Positions 7,584 to 10,098 of a stretch of DNA of 10,098 nucleotides are shown one piece after another. Position 1 is the first letter of the stretch. Each line of letters starts with the position of its first letter. A model generated the notes under the pieces. That model was not told the DNA's origin and did no database searches. It worked only from the letters and a program-made list of their open reading frames with translations. Both the position numbers and the translations under genes were made by a program. The DNA is from Burkholderiales bacterium (GTDB lineage: Bacteria; Pseudomonadota; Gammaproteobacteria; Burkholderiales; Burkholderiaceae_C), in NCBI GenBank assembly GCA_028869035.1, contig JAGWTL010000088.1, positions 1 through 10,098 on the forward strand. The letters are read 5' to 3'.

Positions 7584-8663
7584 CAGCCCCGCCGGCAGCC
7601 AGCCGCTGAGCCGCGCCTCGATCTGCTTTTCATGCCGCTGCCACCAGATGCCCAGAGCCACCACGGCCAGCCCCAGGAGGGTGAGCGCAAACGGGAACAT
7701 CAGGCTGTCGCGGAACACCCGGTGCGACAGGTAAGCCAGATAACCGGCCACCCCAAACGCCCCCAGCACCGTGAAGACCCGCCGGCCGATGGCCGCGCCG
7801 CCGAAGACCAGGCCCACATTGATCAGCGCGTACAGGGCCTTGCCCAATTGCGAGCCCGAATCCTGCAGGCTCAGGCCACCCCAGAACATGAGGGCGCCGA
7901 AGATATAGAGCCAGAAGGCAAAGTCCTGCCGCCACTCCCCGCTGGCCAGGCGGCTGCGCACGTCCACCCACAGGGCCAGCAGGCACAGGCCGATGCCGAA
8001 GACCAGGGACATGTCGCGCATGAACTTGTATTCAAAACCGGCCTGCTGCATCAGCAGGCTGGCCACGTCCATGTACATGTACCAGACCGTCACCGCCACG
8101 GGCATCACCATGAAAGGCAGGCGGTAGCGCCACAGCATCACCACCGCGGCGGCCAGGGTGCCGAACTCCAGCGTGAGCCAGCGCCAGTCGATCTGCGTGT
8201 GATAGGCCTTGTAGTTGCTGGGCCCGCCCGGCGGCCACTGGCCCAACCCGCTTTGCAGCGCCCACAGCGCCAGCGGCACCAGGCAGACCGCCAGCGTGGC
8301 CAAAATGCCGGCCGGCGTGCCCAGTCCCCGGCCCTTGAGGTGGTCCGCCACCAGCAGGCAGGCCACCAGGTAGCCCAGGGCAATGGCCAGCAGGCCCCAG
8401 TCGCCGAACTGCTGCCAGCCCAGGGTCATGAACAGCGTCATGGCGCCGATGGCCACCAAACCGCCAAAGTAATACAGCACATTGGTAAAGGAAAAGCGCG
8501 GCCCGGCGGGCAGGCTGGCCGGCACGGTGGTCTGCACCCGGACCTTGGCCACCCAGCGCGCCCAGAGCTGCTGGGACTGCTGGCCGGTGATCAGGCCCTC
8601 GCGCACGGCGGCCTGCAAATCGGCCTGGGAGACGGAGACACTGTCGCTTTGTGGTTCGCTCAT
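7572..8663 (-). CDS. Polytopic inner-membrane protein, DUF2157-like N terminus
   Basis: This is a 363-residue membrane protein. A soluble N-terminal part (1-55) contains SQADLQAAVREGLITGQQSQQLWARW, a helical segment resembling the start of DUF2157-type proteins. About ten transmembrane helices follow, roughly at 60-82, 89-106, 117-136, 163-179, 182-205, 218-234, 248-265, 274-293, 296-313 and 322-341, with a basic C terminus. No catalytic motif or transporter signature is visible, so function is unknown. ATG 8663 is chosen over the in-frame ATG 8693 because AGGAGG lies 5 nt upstream of it. The gene is divergent from glnS with 68 nt between starts. The DUF assignment is from memory of the N-terminal pattern and is moderate. 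Confidence 0.8.
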   Translation of the reverse strand: MSEPQSDSVSVSQADLQAAVREGLITGQQSQQLWARWVAKVRVQTTVPASLPAGPRFSFTNVLYYFGGLVAIGAMTLFMTLGWQQFGDWGLLAIALGYLVACLLVADHLKGRGLGTPAGILATLAVCLVPLALWALQSGLGQWPPGGPSNYKAYHTQIDWRWLTLEFGTLAAAVVMLWRYRLPFMVMPVAVTVWYMYMDVASLLMQQAGFEYKFMRDMSLVFGIGLCLLALWVDVRSRLASGEWRQDFAFWLYIFGALMFWGGLSLQDSGSQLGKALYALINVGLVFGGAAIGRRVFTVLGAFGVAGYLAYLSHRVFRDSLMFPFALTLLGLAVVALGIWWQRHEKQIEARLSGWLPAGLRPR

Positions 8664-8668
8664 GGCGC

Positions 8669-8674
8669 CCTCCT
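8669..8674 (-). promoter_or_regulatory. Ribosome-binding site selecting ATG 8663
   Basis: AGGAGG on the minus strand, 5 nt before ATG 8663, is a full Shine-Dalgarno match and lies inside the longer open frame that starts at 8693. This argues that the shorter protein is the real one. Confidence 0.75.
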
Positions 8675-8719
8675 GTGCCGTGCATGGTAGCAAGCCCGCG
8701 CCCGGCGGGGAGCGGCCTC

Positions 8720-8725
8720 TAAAAT
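8720..8725 (+). promoter_or_regulatory. Candidate -10 element of glnS
   Basis: TAAAAT ends 6 nt before ATG 8732, so initiation at normal spacing would fall on or next to the A of the start codon. No -35 hexamer is evident 16-18 nt upstream and there is no Shine-Dalgarno before the ATG, so a leaderless transcript is possible. The element also overlaps an out-of-frame ATG that is closed after three codons. Confidence 0.35.
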
Positions 8726-8731
8726 GGCTGG

Positions 8732-10098
8732 ATGAGCAAGCCCAGCACCCCTGATAACAAAGAAGCCCCCAAGGCCAGCAATTTCCTGCGCCAGATCATC
8801 GAACACGACCTGGCCGCCGGCACCTACAGCGGCCGCCGCTGGGCCCACCAGCCCGGTGAAGCCAGCCTGCAGGAGCAGGGCCAGCCCGACCCCGCCCGCA
8901 TCCGCACCCGCTTCCCGCCCGAACCCAACGGCTACCTGCACGTGGGCCACGCCAAGAGCATCTGCCTGAACTTCGGCCTGGCGCGCGACTACGGCGGCGT
9001 CTGCCACATGCGCTTCGACGACACCAACCCCGAGAAGGAAGAGCAGGAGTACGTCGACGCCATCACCGACGCGGTGAAGTGGCTGGGCTTCGGCTGGGAC
9101 GCGCACGGCGACAGCCATTTGTACTACGCCAGCAACTACTTCGACTTCATGGTCCGCGCGGCCGAGTACCTGGTGGAAACCGGCCACGCCTATGTGGACG
9201 AGCAGACCCCCGAAGAAATGCGCGCCAACCGCGGCGACTTCGGCAAACCCGGCACCGACAGCCCCTTCCGCGCCCGCACGCCCGCCGAGAACCTGGCCCG
9301 CTTCCGTGAAATGCGCGCCGGCAAACATGCGGACGGCTCCATGGTGCTGCGCGCCAAGATCAGCATGGCCAGCCCCAACATCAATCTGCGCGACCCGGCC
9401 ATCTACCGCATCCGCCGCGCCACCCACCACAACACGGGTGACACCTGGTGCATCTACCCCATGTACTCCTTCGCCCACCCCATTGAGGACGCGCTGGAGA
9501 ACATCACCCACAGCATCTGCACGCTGGAGTTCGAAGACCAGCGCCCGTTTTACGACTGGACGCTGGAGCGCATCGTCCCCATCCTGCGCGCGCCGCAGTT
9601 TGAACAGGCCAAGAAGCTCATCGAGAAGATCGAAGCCCAGGGCCTGGAAGCCGGCAAGGAATTTGCCCTGCACTGCCACAACCACGCGGACAAGCTCTTT
9701 GCCAGCGCCGCCGAAGGCCAGCTGCGCGCGCTGTTCGCCAAGTGGGAACACGACCGCAATGCCGTGCTGACGGACCTGCCCGCCTTCTTCGCCCTGCTCA
9801 GACAAGAAACCGCGCAGTTCACCCCCCTGCTGGCCCACGCATTGGACGGCCAGCGCCCCAACGTCTTCCTGCTGCCGCATCAGCACGAGTTCGCCCGCCT
9901 GAACCTCACCTACGTGATCACCAGCAAACGCAAGCTGGCCCAGCTGGTGACGGAAGGCCGCGTGAGCGGCTGGGACGACCCGCGCATGCCCACCATCGTC
10001 GGCCTGCGCCGCCGCGGCTACACACCCGAGAGCATCCAGCTCTTTGCCGAACGCATCGGCGTGACCAAGGACTACAGCTGGATCGACTACAGCACGCT
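8732..10098 (+). CDS. glnS: Glutaminyl-tRNA synthetase, 5' part (continues past window)
   Basis: The first 455 residues of a class I aminoacyl-tRNA synthetase that charges tRNA-Gln with glutamine in the cytoplasm. Visible landmarks are FLRQIIEHDLAAG (18-30), the HIGH motif in PPEPNGYLHVGHAKS (H70-H73), FDDTNPEKEEQEYV, the acceptor-binding domain with LRAKISMASPNINLRDPAIYRI, WCIYPMYSFAHPIEDALENITHSICTLEFED, the KMSKS-equivalent ITSKRKL (S398, K399), and GWDDPRMPTIVGLRRRGYTPE. Compared with E. coli GlnRS there is an extra stretch of about 19 residues before the first motif (about 33-55) and an insertion of about 98 residues (284-381) between YDWTLERIVP and PHQHEFARLNL. The reading frame is intact throughout. 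The start MSKPSTPDN is the only reasonable ATG. The C-terminal anticodon-binding part lies outside the window. Confidence 0.95.
   Translation, partial: MSKPSTPDNKEAPKASNFLRQIIEHDLAAGTYSGRRWAHQPGEASLQEQGQPDPARIRTRFPPEPNGYLHVGHAKSICLNFGLARDYGGVCHMRFDDTNPEKEEQEYVDAITDAVKWLGFGWDAHGDSHLYYASNYFDFMVRAAEYLVETGHAYVDEQTPEEMRANRGDFGKPGTDSPFRARTPAENLARFREMRAGKHADGSMVLRAKISMASPNINLRDPAIYRIRRATHHNTGDTWCIYPMYSFAHPIEDALENITHSICTLEFEDQRPFYDWTLERIVPILRAPQFEQAKKLIEKIEAQGLEAGKEFALHCHNHADKLFASAAEGQLRALFAKWEHDRNAVLTDLPAFFALLRQETAQFTPLLAHALDGQRPNVFLLPHQHEFARLNLTYVITSKRKLAQLVTEGRVSGWDDPRMPTIVGLRRRGYTPESIQLFAERIGVTKDYSWIDYST

Noticed and set aside
8660..9886. Open frame of 408 codons on the minus strand, antisense to glnS
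   Set aside because: The plus strand carries unmistakable GlnRS motifs across the whole stretch. The antisense translation is low-complexity Val/Ala/Gly/Gln with no ribosome-binding site.

Overview
The window is high-GC DNA that looks like a betaproteobacterial chromosome, most likely Burkholderiales and probably a Comamonadaceae-like genus. The support is the strong GC bias at third codon positions, a GlnRS with the 'ITSKRKL' form of the KMSKS loop that I associate with this group, an FtrB/FtrC-type iron operon, and dispersed palindromic repeats with arms of the type CTTCGACAGGCTCAG. Genus and species cannot be fixed from the sequence alone.

Layout. 1-24 may hold the first codons of a gene running off the left edge on the minus strand, followed by a compact palindromic repeat (33-82). 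Two small minus-strand genes follow: a SnoaL/NTF2-like protein (115-510) and a 94-residue hypothetical protein whose best start is GTG at 879. A Fur box with an overlapping promoter (about 1076-1103) then drives a plus-strand operon: an FtrB-like periplasmic cupredoxin-fold protein (1125-1445), an FTR1-family iron permease (1452-2279) and a predicted outer-membrane beta-barrel (2287-3021). A GC-rich hairpin (3028-3058) separates this from a convergent minus-strand MacAB-type operon. In transcription order that operon is the periplasmic adaptor (6804 to 5200), the ABC ATPase (5111 to 4302) and the FtsX/MacB permease (4305 to 3070). The ATPase and permease overlap by 4 nt. Two further copies of the palindromic repeat frame the ATPase gene, one just upstream of its start and one inside its 3' coding end.

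To the right are a tandem-hairpin terminator (6897-6947), a secreted Tyr/Pro-rich protein with a highly charged tail (6983-7444), a roughly ten-helix inner-membrane protein with a DUF2157-like N terminus (7572-8663), and the divergent 5' part of glnS (8732 to beyond the window end).

How the genes work together. The Fur-controlled operon is a reduced ferrous/ferric iron uptake system in which a periplasmic iron-binding partner feeds an oxidase-dependent-type FTR1 permease, with an unfamiliar outer-membrane protein in the last position. The MacAB-type genes encode two of the three parts of an export pump; no TolC-like outer-membrane gene is visible. The remaining genes are unrelated housekeeping or envelope functions.

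Most notable: repeat-derived residues at the C terminus of the ABC ATPase, a Spy/CpxP-like LTxxQ segment embedded in the MacA-like adaptor, and an approximately 98-residue insertion in the catalytic domain of GlnRS. I did not find a clearly new multi-gene system.
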